A stretch of DNA of 64,000 nucleotides from Bacillota bacterium (lineage in GTDB: Bacteria > Bacillota > Clostridia > Saccharofermentanales > Saccharofermentanaceae): NCBI GenBank assembly GCA_023397475.1, contig JAEWUD010000030.1, positions 10,616 through 74,615 on the forward strand. The letters run 5' to 3'. The notes beneath the pieces are model-generated. The model saw nothing but the letters and a program-made list of their open reading frames with translations. It was not told the DNA's origin and did no database searches. Positions 51,902-60,145 of the stretch are shown one piece after another (position 1 is the first letter of the stretch; the number at the start of each line of letters is the position of its first letter). A program made the translations under genes and the position numbers.

Positions 51902-52729
51902 TCACGAATTTCTTGAGCCTGTATTCAGTCTATTCACGATTCGATCCAGCACACGCCGCACCAACCGGTTCACGCGGCCGGCATTCTCCAGACGCCGTGC
52001 AAACGGAGGACTCACCGCATAATAGGTACGGATGAACGCTCTGCCGGGCATGGTTCTCGATAGTACCTCGTCGCGGAACCTGCGAAGCACACGTACTTCA
52101 GGGGCATCGTACGAACCGTAGACGGCGGTGGCGATGTAACATTTGGATACCTTAACGGCCGGATCGTCGACTCGCTGGGCCGACGAGCCGTTACCGACGG
52201 ATGAATCCCTTCGCGGATTCCTGCTATCTAGATCATCGATCGCGTCTTTGGCTTCTTTGAGTCCGACATCCGTTGCTTCGCGGAATGTCTTGATCGCGGC
52301 GATTTTTTGTTTTTTCGCGAGCAGAGACAGGATGATCGCAACAGTGCTCGAATCAAGCGTGTAACCGGGTATCGTTGTCGAATCCAACACTCCGGATGCC
52401 GGGTTCTGCATGATATTGCCTGTTGCCGGAGCGGCAGCAGTGCCATCGAGACTATCGATCACGTCCTTCGCCTCCTTCAGGCCGACTTGCGTATTTTCGC
52501 GAAAAAATTTTATCGCCTGGATCTTCTGCTTGTTGGCAACAAGCAGTCGGATGGCAAGGACGACTTTCTCCGGCAGTTCATATCCGGGAATCGGCTCGGC
52601 CATGTATTTTCGAGCGGCCTCCTGAAAAGGAAACTGAGCACCACAGTATTCACAGGTGCTTGTCTCCTGCTGATCATCGAGATGGATGCTGTTTCCGCAT
52701 TTCGGACATTTGAGCGGGATGGTTGCCAT
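51902..52729 (-). CDS. Zinc ribbon / L7-L12-like repeats / CFI-box-CTERM protein
   Basis: A 275-residue modular protein. Residues 1-35 form a zinc ribbon (CPKCGNSIHLDDQ, CEYCGAQF). Two copies of a ribosomal L7/L12-C-terminal-like motif follow: KQKIQAIKFFRENTQVGLKEAKDVIDSLDG and KQKIAAIKTFREATDVGLKEAKDAIDDLDS. After a Ser/Gly linker the C-terminal 80 residues are a CFI-box domain, KCYIATAVYGSYDAPEVRVLRRFRDEVLSRTMPGRAFIRTYYAVSPPFARRL. The CFI box is a Cys-x-(I/A)-A-T-A-x-x-G motif of unknown function, usually at the end of multi-domain proteins. The double L7/L12-like part suggests ribosome or translation-factor contact. AAGGAGG precedes the ATG. Confidence 0.85.
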   Translation of the reverse strand: MATIPLKCPKCGNSIHLDDQQETSTCEYCGAQFPFQEAARKYMAEPIPGYELPEKVVLAIRLLVANKQKIQAIKFFRENTQVGLKEAKDVIDSLDGTAAAPATGNIMQNPASGVLDSTTIPGYTLDSSTVAIILSLLAKKQKIAAIKTFREATDVGLKEAKDAIDDLDSRNPRRDSSVGNGSSAQRVDDPAVKVSKCYIATAVYGSYDAPEVRVLRRFRDEVLSRTMPGRAFIRTYYAVSPPFARRLENAGRVNRLVRRVLDRIVNRLNTGSRNS

Positions 52730-52774
52730 TGGTTTATCCTCCTTGGTATGCTCGATTCGGATTCTGATCGCAAG

Positions 52775-53401
52775 TCACTGTGCGTCCAGATACGCCTGGA
52801 GGCGGTTCACATACTCACCGACATGCAACCCGTCGGCCAGCGCATGATTCAGTTGTACGGAGAGTGGAAGCAGGACGCGGTCGTTCTCGCGAAAATACTT
52901 GCCCCACGAGATCCTCGGAGCGGCATCGTCCGGATTCAACCGGATGGTATGCGACATTGCGGTAAATGAGATCCACGGAAGACAGGTAATGTAAATCAAA
53001 TCATCGCGGCTCCCGGCTGAAGCATCCGGGAAATAACGCGTCTGATTCTGCGAAGCGGCGCGCGCCAGGTCAGAGAACCCAAGTAAATCTCCCGCAAGAT
53101 CCATTGTGACGATCTTGAACTGATCATCGCCCGGCGTCATATCGGTAAAGGACGGATGCGTCTTCTCGTGAAGGATGACACGTCCGTCGCGAATGCGGTA
53201 GCGAAAATTCTCGCACTCGTTGGCGACTGTCATGACGGCAAATACCATGGAGTAATAGAGCGACAGTTGATTCTTACGGACGAAGTCCAAGAAATGGGTG
53301 ACATCAATATTCACGCAGACGTTGTACTGCGGATAATCGAGCGAATGAAAAAATTCATAGTGCTCTTTTCTTTTCCAGTTGTCCATATCAATGTATTTCA
53401 T
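52775..53401 (-). CDS. Chloramphenicol acetyltransferase-like (CatA family) protein
   Basis: A 208-residue protein similar to CatA throughout: KRKEHYEFFHSLDYPQYNVCVNIDVTHFLDFVRKNQLSLYYSMVFAVMTVANECENFRYRI, then LPWISFTAMSHTI and the active-site LNHALADGLHVGEYV. The consensus is H-H-x-x-x-D-G; here the first His is Asn while the presumed catalytic His and the Asp-Gly remain. Variant residues such as these are typical of clostridial CatA homologues of unproven activity. GAGGTTTCTG precedes the ATG. Resistance cannot be claimed. Confidence 0.85.
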   Translation of the reverse strand: MKYIDMDNWKRKEHYEFFHSLDYPQYNVCVNIDVTHFLDFVRKNQLSLYYSMVFAVMTVANECENFRYRIRDGRVILHEKTHPSFTDMTPGDDQFKIVTMDLAGDLLGFSDLARAASQNQTRYFPDASAGSRDDLIYITCLPWISFTAMSHTIRLNPDDAAPRISWGKYFRENDRVLLPLSVQLNHALADGLHVGEYVNRLQAYLDAQ

Positions 53402-53546
53402 CAGAAACCTCTATTCCAAAATTCATCTTATGTGTAGAATGAAGAAGATTCTCCGTATATTTTACTGCATAATTCTCTGTTTGTTTTGGCATCATACAAT
53501 CGTATCGTGTTTCGTTCTTTCGTGTGTCGGAGGACAATCGCAGAGT

Positions 53547-54830
53547 ATGGGCTCAGGAACCAGGAAAAGATTACGATCCAAACCAGGAAGCGGGGTAAGG
53601 AAGCCCCACCCGCTTCTGTATTATCCGGTAGGCTTCTTCGTTACGATATATTTCAAGTATGTATTCAGACATAAGGTAAATCGAAAAGCCTTGCAAGGCT
53701 TGAAGCCACCCTATCTGGTTGTGGCGAACCACAGCTGCTGGCTCGATTATATGATCACTACTGCGAGCATGTATCCGGTTCGAATGAACTATGTCGGCGC
53801 ATATAATTTTTTTCGCGACAAAGTACTCAGCAGGGTCTTCACCTGGATGGGCGTCATCTCGAAAAACCAATTCACCAATGATCTGTCTTCGATCAAGAAA
53901 ATGAAGTCCGTTGTTCAAAACGGCGGCGTTGTGGCGATCTACCCCCACGGTTGCCTGTCAAACGACGGCAGGCCAGGGGGCTTTGCGGTCTTTGGCATCG
54001 CCAAGCTGGTGCGGTTCCTGAACGTGCCGGTGGTTGCGGTCCACACAAGCGGCGGGTATCTGACCCGTCCCCGTTGGACGAAAAACGCACGTTACGGGAG
54101 GCTTGATACTACGGTCCGGCCGGTTCTGACCGTCGATCAGATCCGTGAACTCTCGGAAGAGCAGATCTATCAAGCGGTGACCGGTGCCCTCGATTTTGAC
54201 GATCATGCGTGGCAGCGTGAGAGAATGATCCCGTTCAAGGGCAAGAATGTCGCCGAGGGCGTAGAGTACGTATTGTACAAATGTCCGAAATGCTTCGCTG
54301 AATTCACACTTCGATCCGAGGGCGACCGGATGTACTGCAGCGATTGCGACAACTCCGTTCGAATGAATCAATACATGTTTTGGGAACCGGAGAAGCAGGA
54401 TACCGTCTATTTCAGCGGTATCGACCAGTGGTTTGACTTCCAGAAAGGTCATCTGGAACGCGAGATTGAGGCACCGGATTTTCGTTTATCAGCATCAACT
54501 AAGCTTCTCTGCGCGGAGCCGGATAAATACGGCTATCAGCACCTCGGAAGCGGTGTCGTGAGTCTCACCCTCGATGCGATCACCTACACCGGTTCCGTTG
54601 CCGACGAAGAGAAGACCCTTGTTTTTCCGATGAAAAACATCCTGATGATTCCCTATGCCGCCGGCGAGTACATCGAAGTCGCCAAAGAATCCAATATCAG
54701 CCGGTTCGTTTTCGACGATCTCCGACAGCAAATCAAATGGGTGATGGCCGTTCGGCAGATCCGGGACAAATATTATGAGAAGACCGGTAGAACTCCCCGT
54801 GAAGCGAATCACCCGGGACATAACAAATGA
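53547..54830 (+). CDS. PlsC-family acyltransferase with zinc ribbon
   Basis: A 427-residue protein with an N-terminal hydrophobic anchor (about 25-45) and a lysophosphatidate-acyltransferase domain: VVANHSCWLDYM (NHxxxxD, near residue 66) and IYPHGCLSNDGRPGGFAVFG, the second block of the family (usually P-E-G-T-R; here P-H-G-C). A zinc ribbon, YKCPKCFAEF and MYCSDCDNSV (near 250-275), and a beta-rich C-terminal third follow. The altered second block makes the acceptor uncertain. The start is a best guess: GGAGG is 13 bases away, longer than usual. The GPH symporter gene follows. Confidence 0.7.
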   Translation: MGSGTRKRLRSKPGSGVRKPHPLLYYPVGFFVTIYFKYVFRHKVNRKALQGLKPPYLVVANHSCWLDYMITTASMYPVRMNYVGAYNFFRDKVLSRVFTWMGVISKNQFTNDLSSIKKMKSVVQNGGVVAIYPHGCLSNDGRPGGFAVFGIAKLVRFLNVPVVAVHTSGGYLTRPRWTKNARYGRLDTTVRPVLTVDQIRELSEEQIYQAVTGALDFDDHAWQRERMIPFKGKNVAEGVEYVLYKCPKCFAEFTLRSEGDRMYCSDCDNSVRMNQYMFWEPEKQDTVYFSGIDQWFDFQKGHLEREIEAPDFRLSASTKLLCAEPDKYGYQHLGSGVVSLTLDAITYTGSVADEEKTLVFPMKNILMIPYAAGEYIEVAKESNISRFVFDDLRQQIKWVMAVRQIRDKYYEKTGRTPREANHPGHNK

Positions 54831-54902
54831 TTTCCGACTACGAAGAACACGATCCTACTGAACTCGACCGACACCGGAAAAATCATACTCATGGAGGCGC
54901 TT

Positions 54903-56339
54903 ATGAAGAATCGAGACGGTATACTCGCAAAGATGGCCTACGCTGCCGGCGACATCTACGGAGGAGGTTCCTTCCTCGTTGTCGGCCTGCTGATTCTGGT
55001 CTTCCTGACCGATGTCGAAGGACTGTCAGGAACACTTGCGGGCCTTATCATCCTGATCGGCAAAGTGTGGGATGCGATCACCGATCCCTTCATGGGCGTC
55101 CTTTCCGACAGAACACGATCTCGTTTCGGAAGACGCCGGGTCTACTTTCTCTTTGGCAGTATTCCTGTTCTCCTCTCCTGGATTATGCTCTGGTATTCTT
55201 TCGGAATTACCGGAGATACGATTAAGTTCATCTACTATACGATCGCCTATATCTTCTTCTCGACCGCCTTCACCATCGTCATGGTTCCCTACAACGCCAT
55301 TCTTGCCGAGATGACCACCGATTATAACAAGCGAAGCTCCTTCACAGGAGTCCGGCTCGGTTTCTCCGGTGCCGCCGCGATCATCTGTGCTGTGGTGCCC
55401 GGATTAATCACCGGAGCATTTCCGGAAGATCCGAAGAAAGGTTATCTCACGATGGCAATCATTTTTGCCATCATTTTCGCTACCGCGTGGATTTTCGTAT
55501 ATCGGGGCACGTGGGAAAACCACCGTCCGGCCAGCGAAGAAAGCTTCACATGGAAAGCCTGGATCTCCGTTTTCAAGAATCGGTCCTTCCGAAAATACAT
55601 CCGTATCTTCGTAGCCTCGCAGATGGCGATCGATATCACGATGGCTCTTGCCGTCTACTTCCTCAATGTAAACATACGAAAAGAGCACCTGTTTGTACCC
55701 ACCATGGCGGCCATTCTTGGCGTTCAATTGATCTTCATCGGCGTCTTCTCCGTAGTGGCTCAGAAGACCAACAAAAAAGTCCCGGCGATCATCGGTTCAA
55801 TTACCTGGATCGTCGCGAGCCTGATCCTTCTTCTCTTCACGCCCCGGACGCCTGATCTCGCCATCATCGCCGTATGCGCGCTCATCGGTATCGGTGCCGC
55901 AGGCTGCAACTTCATCTCCTGGTCCATCCTTCCCGACATCTCGGACGTCGATGAACTGATGACGGGCAAACGCCGTGAAGGCCTATATTCCGGCGTCTCC
56001 ACCTTCCTGCGCAAAATGGCCGGAGGACTTGCGGTCGGAGGTATCGGCCCCCTCCTGGACATTTTCCACTACAGTAAGCAGGCCGTTACCTCGGGTCAAA
56101 TCGACCCCCTGACCGATCTCGGCATCAAGCTGATGTTTTGTATCGTTCCAATCCTCTTCCTCCTCTTCATGCTCTACTCCCTACGGGGCTACAAGCTTGG
56201 AAAAGAAGAATATAGCTTACTTCACAAACTGCTGGCAAACTATCGGGACACAGAACCAACGGCTCAACTCGAGCCGGAAGCCGTGCAAGTCGGAGAGCTT
56301 TTGACCGGCGCGAAAAGCGATACGTTCTATGGAAAGTAA
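54903..56339 (+). CDS. GPH-family (MelB-like) sugar:cation symporter
   Basis: A 478-residue major-facilitator protein with twelve transmembrane segments. AYAAGDIYGGGSFLVVGLLILVFLTDV and GKVWDAITDPFMGVLSDRTRSRFGRRRVYFLFG are the hallmark N-terminal segments, with the cation-site Asp in DAITDP. VPYNAILAEMTTDYNKRSSFTG is the conserved loop 4-5. It would import glycosides, pentosides or hexuronides with a cation; the sugar is unknown. GGAGG CGCTT lies before the internal ATG, which I prefer to one four codons upstream. No glycosidase gene is adjacent. Confidence 0.88.
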   Translation: MKNRDGILAKMAYAAGDIYGGGSFLVVGLLILVFLTDVEGLSGTLAGLIILIGKVWDAITDPFMGVLSDRTRSRFGRRRVYFLFGSIPVLLSWIMLWYSFGITGDTIKFIYYTIAYIFFSTAFTIVMVPYNAILAEMTTDYNKRSSFTGVRLGFSGAAAIICAVVPGLITGAFPEDPKKGYLTMAIIFAIIFATAWIFVYRGTWENHRPASEESFTWKAWISVFKNRSFRKYIRIFVASQMAIDITMALAVYFLNVNIRKEHLFVPTMAAILGVQLIFIGVFSVVAQKTNKKVPAIIGSITWIVASLILLLFTPRTPDLAIIAVCALIGIGAAGCNFISWSILPDISDVDELMTGKRREGLYSGVSTFLRKMAGGLAVGGIGPLLDIFHYSKQAVTSGQIDPLTDLGIKLMFCIVPILFLLFMLYSLRGYKLGKEEYSLLHKLLANYRDTEPTAQLEPEAVQVGELLTGAKSDTFYGK

Positions 56340-56362
56340 GAACTGCGGCTGCAAGAGTTGAG

Positions 56363-56464
56363 CAGTTGTCGCAAAACTTGCGACAACTGGGCGTGGTGCG
56401 CGGGGTAGCGAACGCCAGAGACGAGGTCGGCGGATTAGCGATCGCTAGAGGGCGAGGTCGGCGA
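56363..56464. repeat. Perfect hairpin and 28-bp direct repeat after the symporter gene
   Basis: CAGTTGTCGCAA and TTGCGACAACTG (56363-56389) pair perfectly around three bases but lack a T-run. A pair of about 28-bp direct repeats, each ending GACGAGGTCGGCG or GGCGAGGTCGGCG, follows (56406-56464). The rest of the gap to the next hairpin array shows no gene. Confidence 0.65.
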
Positions 56465-56629
56465 AGTTGATGAGAGCGGAAGCTCCCGGGTGAGCCGGCT
56501 TTGGAGGACCAGTTCGGAGCGAGGATGGCGAAAACAGATTGGCAAGATTTTGCAGAGATAAGTTTCACGGGAGTTTTTCTCCGTAGATATGTATCATCGA
56601 AAAGAATCCCAGGGGGCATCACATAGTTA

Positions 56630-56913
56630 TACATGCTAAAAGGCCGATTTCCGCGCATTTAGTATGTAAATCATTGATAAATAAACCATTTTTCAATCAA
56701 TGATTACCTGTTTCTAATCATTGATAACCTACGAAATTGCCGATTTCGCCGATTTCGTATGTGCATCAAAGACAAATAACGAGATTTTTACTCAATGATT
56801 TACATGCCAAAAGTCACTTTTTGCTGATTTAGTAGGTAATCAATGACGAATAAGGGCGATCTTGCTCAATGATGCACATACGAACTGCCGCTTGCGGATC
56901 GATTTCGTGGGTA
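56630..56913. repeat. Hairpin array 3: four hairpins on a 75/95-bp period
   Basis: Windows 56630-56668 (TACATGCTAAA / TTTAGTATGTA, one wobble, 17-nt loop), 56725-56763 (CCTACGAAA / TTTCGTATG, 16-nt loop), 56800-56838 (ACATGCCAAA / TTTAGTAGGT, imperfect) and 56875-56913 (CACATACGAA / TTTCGTGGGT, imperfect). Spacers of 56, 36 and 36 bp are A/T-rich and full of ATCATTGAT / ATCAATGA pairs. The array lies between convergent genes. Pairing is weaker than in arrays 1 and 2, suggesting an older, drifting cluster. Confidence 0.8.
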
Positions 56914-57019
56914 ATCAATGAAAAATAACACTTGATTACTCATTGGTTCTCTTGTGAACTGACCGATTCCACGAATTCCGCACGCAATAAAGTCGCTCGC
57001 AGAATACCCGACAGCCGGA

Positions 57020-57706
57020 TCAAATCGTCACAGCGATAACATTCACAACACCATGAATGATCATACATGTCCATACACTGTTTGTTTTCTTATACACCAT
57101 TCCGATGAAAATCCCCAGGAAAAAGGTACTAATTAGTTGCAACCAATCGTAGCTGAACCCGCTCACGCCGAATTGAAAGGATATATGTGCCAGGGAAAAG
57201 AACAATGCGGATATCAGGACATCCATATGAACTCTGTGTTTTGCTCCGATCCCAATACTCATCTCACCTCCCCACACCAGCGGCAAAATCGCAAGAGGCA
57301 GAGATCGGAACAATATTTCTTCACCAAATCCCGAGAATAGGAGTTGGAATACAAACGTATCCGGCTGAAAATTAACATCCCAAGAACCGTCGAAAATATT
57401 AAGAATCACCCTCAGCACAACCATATATGCTACGGCGACACCGCACCACCCAAGTCCCTTTTTCCAGTCTTGTATGTGGTATCCGAAGTCTATATGTGAG
57501 TATTTGCTTATCAGTAACGTGAGCAGAAATACGAACAAAAACTCATAGGTATGATGGATCATTAGATAAACATCATTCGACAGTCCCGGAAGAACTTCTA
57601 CACTTTTCTGAAGAAGCACAACTGTAAGCTGATAGTACAATCCCTGAAAGCAGAGTATCGTGAGCGACGTGAGAAGAACGTTGATTTTTCTTTTTGACTT
57701 AATCAT
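57020..57706 (-). CDS. CPBP-family intramembrane glutamic endopeptidase
   Basis: A 228-residue polytopic protein with seven or eight membrane segments. Motifs: GEEILFRSLPLAILP (EExxxR, near residue 133), FSLAHISFQFG (FxxxH, near 172) and IHGVVNV at the end (third His region). It shares family but little detail with the 299-residue CPBP protein at 15 kb. Presumed to cleave or process membrane peptides. It stands alone, convergent with the symporter gene across a hairpin array. Confidence 0.85.
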   Translation of the reverse strand: MIKSKRKINVLLTSLTILCFQGLYYQLTVVLLQKSVEVLPGLSNDVYLMIHHTYEFLFVFLLTLLISKYSHIDFGYHIQDWKKGLGWCGVAVAYMVVLRVILNIFDGSWDVNFQPDTFVFQLLFSGFGEEILFRSLPLAILPLVWGGEMSIGIGAKHRVHMDVLISALFFSLAHISFQFGVSGFSYDWLQLISTFFLGIFIGMVYKKTNSVWTCMIIHGVVNVIAVTI

Positions 57707-57794
57707 TCCAACCTCACCTACTCAACAAATCTGACAATAAAAAATCCTCCTTGCGGAAGATTTTCTTCTCATACGCTACGTCCCAGTACTCCAC

Positions 57795-59741
57795 TTATCG
57801 ATTGGTTCTCTTCTTCTTCTTCTCTTTATAAAGTTCGGCATCCGCCTCTTCTATTAATTGCTCGATGGTAAATTTCGCGTCGGGGTCGAACGGTGCGGCA
57901 CCCGCGGAGACGGAGAGCTTAAACTGCTGATGATTCGTCGCATTGAACTCGTCAATCGAGTGATCCAGGCGGCACTTGATCTTCTTATATTCGCGGATGG
58001 AGCATTCGATGGCCAGAACGACAAACTCATCGCCGCCGATGCGGGCTATGACGTCGGAACTTCGAAAAGCTTTCTTCAGTTGATTAGCCAGTGACACGAG
58101 GGCGAGGTCGCCGACGGAGTGTCCCAACGTGTCGTTGATCATCTTCATGCCGTCGATATCGAAAAACACCAGCAACAGATCTTTGTTGTTCCGCTCTTTT
58201 AAAGCGAGCTGCTGTTTGGCAAGGGTCATGAAGCCGCGACGATTATAGAGTCCGGTCAACTCATCCAATACGGACAAGCGCTCGAGCTTTTCGCTGGTCT
58301 CCTGAACGACATCGAGAGCTTTCTCCAGCTCAACTGTACGGTCCGCCAGCTCTTTGGTCCGCTGCTCGACCTCGATGCGCAAGTAGTCGGCGTGTCTCTT
58401 GGCAGCCTCAAGTAGTCGAGCACCCTTCAAGGCGCTGGATAGGTGATCTCTGATAATCTCAAGAACCGGAACGTCTTTGGATCGTAAATCGGAAACAAAA
58501 AACCCGATGTCTTCCCCTCGATAGAAAAGAGGCAGGACATGCCGGTAGAAGGGTCTCGTTAAGCGGCCAATACCGCCACTGATCAGTTGTTTCTCCGGAA
58601 ATTTCTCTCCACGGTGACCGGCTTGATCGAAGATAATCTCCGCCTGACCCTGGCCTACATACTGAGCCAAGGAGAAATCAAGAATGCCGAGAAAATTCAG
58701 TTGGTCATTCATAACGGAAATAATCTCGTCAATTTCGAAATTGCCAATCATGTCCCGTGTCATCAGATTCACAACGGAACTCAATTCGCCCCATTCATTT
58801 CGCTCTTTCTCCGTCAACGAGTCAGGTGACTCTTCAATATCATCTGTAGCGTGTGCAGTCGCACCGGCTTTGCAACCGCAAGATTGTCGAATGGCCAACG
58901 GTGCGGGCAACTCTTCATGCCGAATCACTGTCTTCTCATCGCGAATTCCTTCGGAGAGGCGACGCATGGCAAATGAGCCCACGTCGAAGGCGGACTGATG
59001 AACGGTCGTCAACGCCGGCGTACAGCTAATGGCACTGGACAAATCGTCAAACCCGATTACGCTAACCTGCTCAGGTACAGAAATTCCTCTGCTCTGCAAA
59101 GTCTTCATGGCATACAAGGCCATATGATCGTTGGCACCAACCAGCCCGTCGATCTCAAGTTGTCGTTGATCCAGGAAGGCCTTTACCGCAGCCACGCCGT
59201 CTTCGCGAAGAAAAGACCCATTATAGACATAGCGCTCATCATACGCAATATTGTTGTCGATCAACGCCTGCTTATACGCCCGAAGCCGCTCTTCTGCTTC
59301 ATAGACACCACGTGTTCCGCTAATGAAGGCGATCTTCTTGCGACCATGCTCCGTAATCAGGTGATTGACCGCATCATACATGCCGGAATAATTATCAATA
59401 CCGAAGGTCAGGAGCGACTCATGACGGATCCCGACATGCGCCGAAGGCTTATCGCTAAAATTCGCCACATAATCAACGAAACGCTCCAGACCGATATAGT
59501 TAGACAGCGAAGACGACACGTAGAAAATCCCGTCGAAATCCGCGGGATTGACCAGCGAAAATAACCGGGTTCTCATTCCCATGTGCTGAACGGGACTCTC
59601 AAAAGAGCCGACGCCAAAAGTGACGACCGAAACGCCAAGCTTCGAGGCGGCAGAAACTGCACCCTTATACACGGCGAGACTGTACTCGTTATGAAAATCA
59701 TTCAGCAACAATGCAATTGTGATATCTTCAAATGTCTTCAT
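57795..59741 (-). CDS. LacI-like sensor domain fused to GGDEF diguanylate cyclase
   Basis: A 648-residue protein. Residues 1-300 match the ligand-binding domain of LacI/GalR regulators (DITIALLLNDFHNEYSLAVYKGAVSAASKLGV, GRKKIAFISGTRGVYEAEERLRAYKQAL, VIGFDDLSSA), but no HTH precedes it. A GAF-like linker (about 350-470) and a coiled coil (HADYLRIEVEQRTKELADRTVELEKAL) lead to a GGDEF domain: LTGLYNRRGFMTLAKQQL, FFDIDGMKMINDTLGH, ARIGGDEF. The inhibitory site R-S-S-D lies before GGDEF. There is no signal peptide, so the sensor binds a cytoplasmic, probably sugar-like, ligand and sets c-di-GMP production. The ribosome binding site is weak; an upstream frame is rejected because the amt promoter lies there. 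Confidence 0.85.
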   Translation of the reverse strand: MKTFEDITIALLLNDFHNEYSLAVYKGAVSAASKLGVSVVTFGVGSFESPVQHMGMRTRLFSLVNPADFDGIFYVSSSLSNYIGLERFVDYVANFSDKPSAHVGIRHESLLTFGIDNYSGMYDAVNHLITEHGRKKIAFISGTRGVYEAEERLRAYKQALIDNNIAYDERYVYNGSFLREDGVAAVKAFLDQRQLEIDGLVGANDHMALYAMKTLQSRGISVPEQVSVIGFDDLSSAISCTPALTTVHQSAFDVGSFAMRRLSEGIRDEKTVIRHEELPAPLAIRQSCGCKAGATAHATDDIEESPDSLTEKERNEWGELSSVVNLMTRDMIGNFEIDEIISVMNDQLNFLGILDFSLAQYVGQGQAEIIFDQAGHRGEKFPEKQLISGGIGRLTRPFYRHVLPLFYRGEDIGFFVSDLRSKDVPVLEIIRDHLSSALKGARLLEAAKRHADYLRIEVEQRTKELADRTVELEKALDVVQETSEKLERLSVLDELTGLYNRRGFMTLAKQQLALKERNNKDLLLVFFDIDGMKMINDTLGHSVGDLALVSLANQLKKAFRSSDVIARIGGDEFVVLAIECSIREYKKIKCRLDHSIDEFNATNHQQFKLSVSAGAAPFDPDAKFTIEQLIEEADAELYKEKKKKRTNR

Positions 59742-59860
59742 GCTCTCATCATATAGAAGAAAATCGACATTTTCAATCCGAAGTGCGTTAAATATCCGCA
59801 GTTTGTACCGAAACAGCAAGCATTTTGCGTTAAAGCAGTCGACTGCTTTTCGAATTTCTG

Positions 59861-59889
59861 TTGACATTTTCTAAGGTTTACGTTAACAT
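59861..59889 (+). promoter_or_regulatory. Promoter of the Amt-PII gene
   Basis: TTGACA (59861-59866) and TAACAT (59884-59889) are 17 bases apart, about 260 bases before the coding start, which predicts a leader of about 250 nt. Confidence 0.65.
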
Positions 59890-59903
59890 GCCGAAACATA
59901 GCG

Positions 59904-59939
59904 AAGGTGCTGATGGCAAATGCCAACAGCGCCTTTTTA
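59904..59939 (+). terminator. Terminator hairpin at the start of the Amt-PII leader
   Basis: AAGGTGCTG pairs with CAGCGCCTT, with TGGCA / TGCCA inside, followed by TTTTATTTT. It begins some 15 bases after the -10, so it would end transcription after about 45 nt unless opened. That fits attenuation, as known for ANTAR-controlled nitrogen genes; alternatively it encodes a tiny RNA. Confidence 0.7.
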
Positions 59940-60006
59940 TTTTATGCGAAAGGATGAAGATAGTTCTTACTGGAATGCAGGATCTTATTCAATTTCATTC
60001 TTACGC

Positions 60007-60120
60007 AAAGGAATTACGTAACGCGTGACGTAAACTTCCTTTCGAGTCACAACAACTTATTTCTATCGTTTATGCACAAGGACGTGCATTTTGTTGTTTC
60101 CACAATAAAATGCACGTCCT
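60007..60120 (+). promoter_or_regulatory. Two further dyads in the Amt-PII leader
   Basis: A long dyad at 60007-60042 pairs AAAGGAA with TTCCTTT and TTACGT with ACGTAA around an ACGCGT core. A second perfect hairpin, AGGACGTGCATTTT (60079-60092) with AAAATGCACGTCCT (60107-60120), ends 25 bases before the ATG and could block or expose the ribosome binding site GGGGGG. Confidence 0.7.
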
Positions 60121-60145
60121 AATTATTTCAATGGGGGGTCACTTC

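Noticed and set aside
52775..53401. Proven chloramphenicol resistance gene
   Set aside because: Only family similarity is seen and the first His of the active-site motif is Asn, so resistance cannot be claimed.
56630..56913. Integron attC sites
   Set aside because: The hairpins lack the conserved R/L box ends, there is no integrase gene and no gene cassettes between them.
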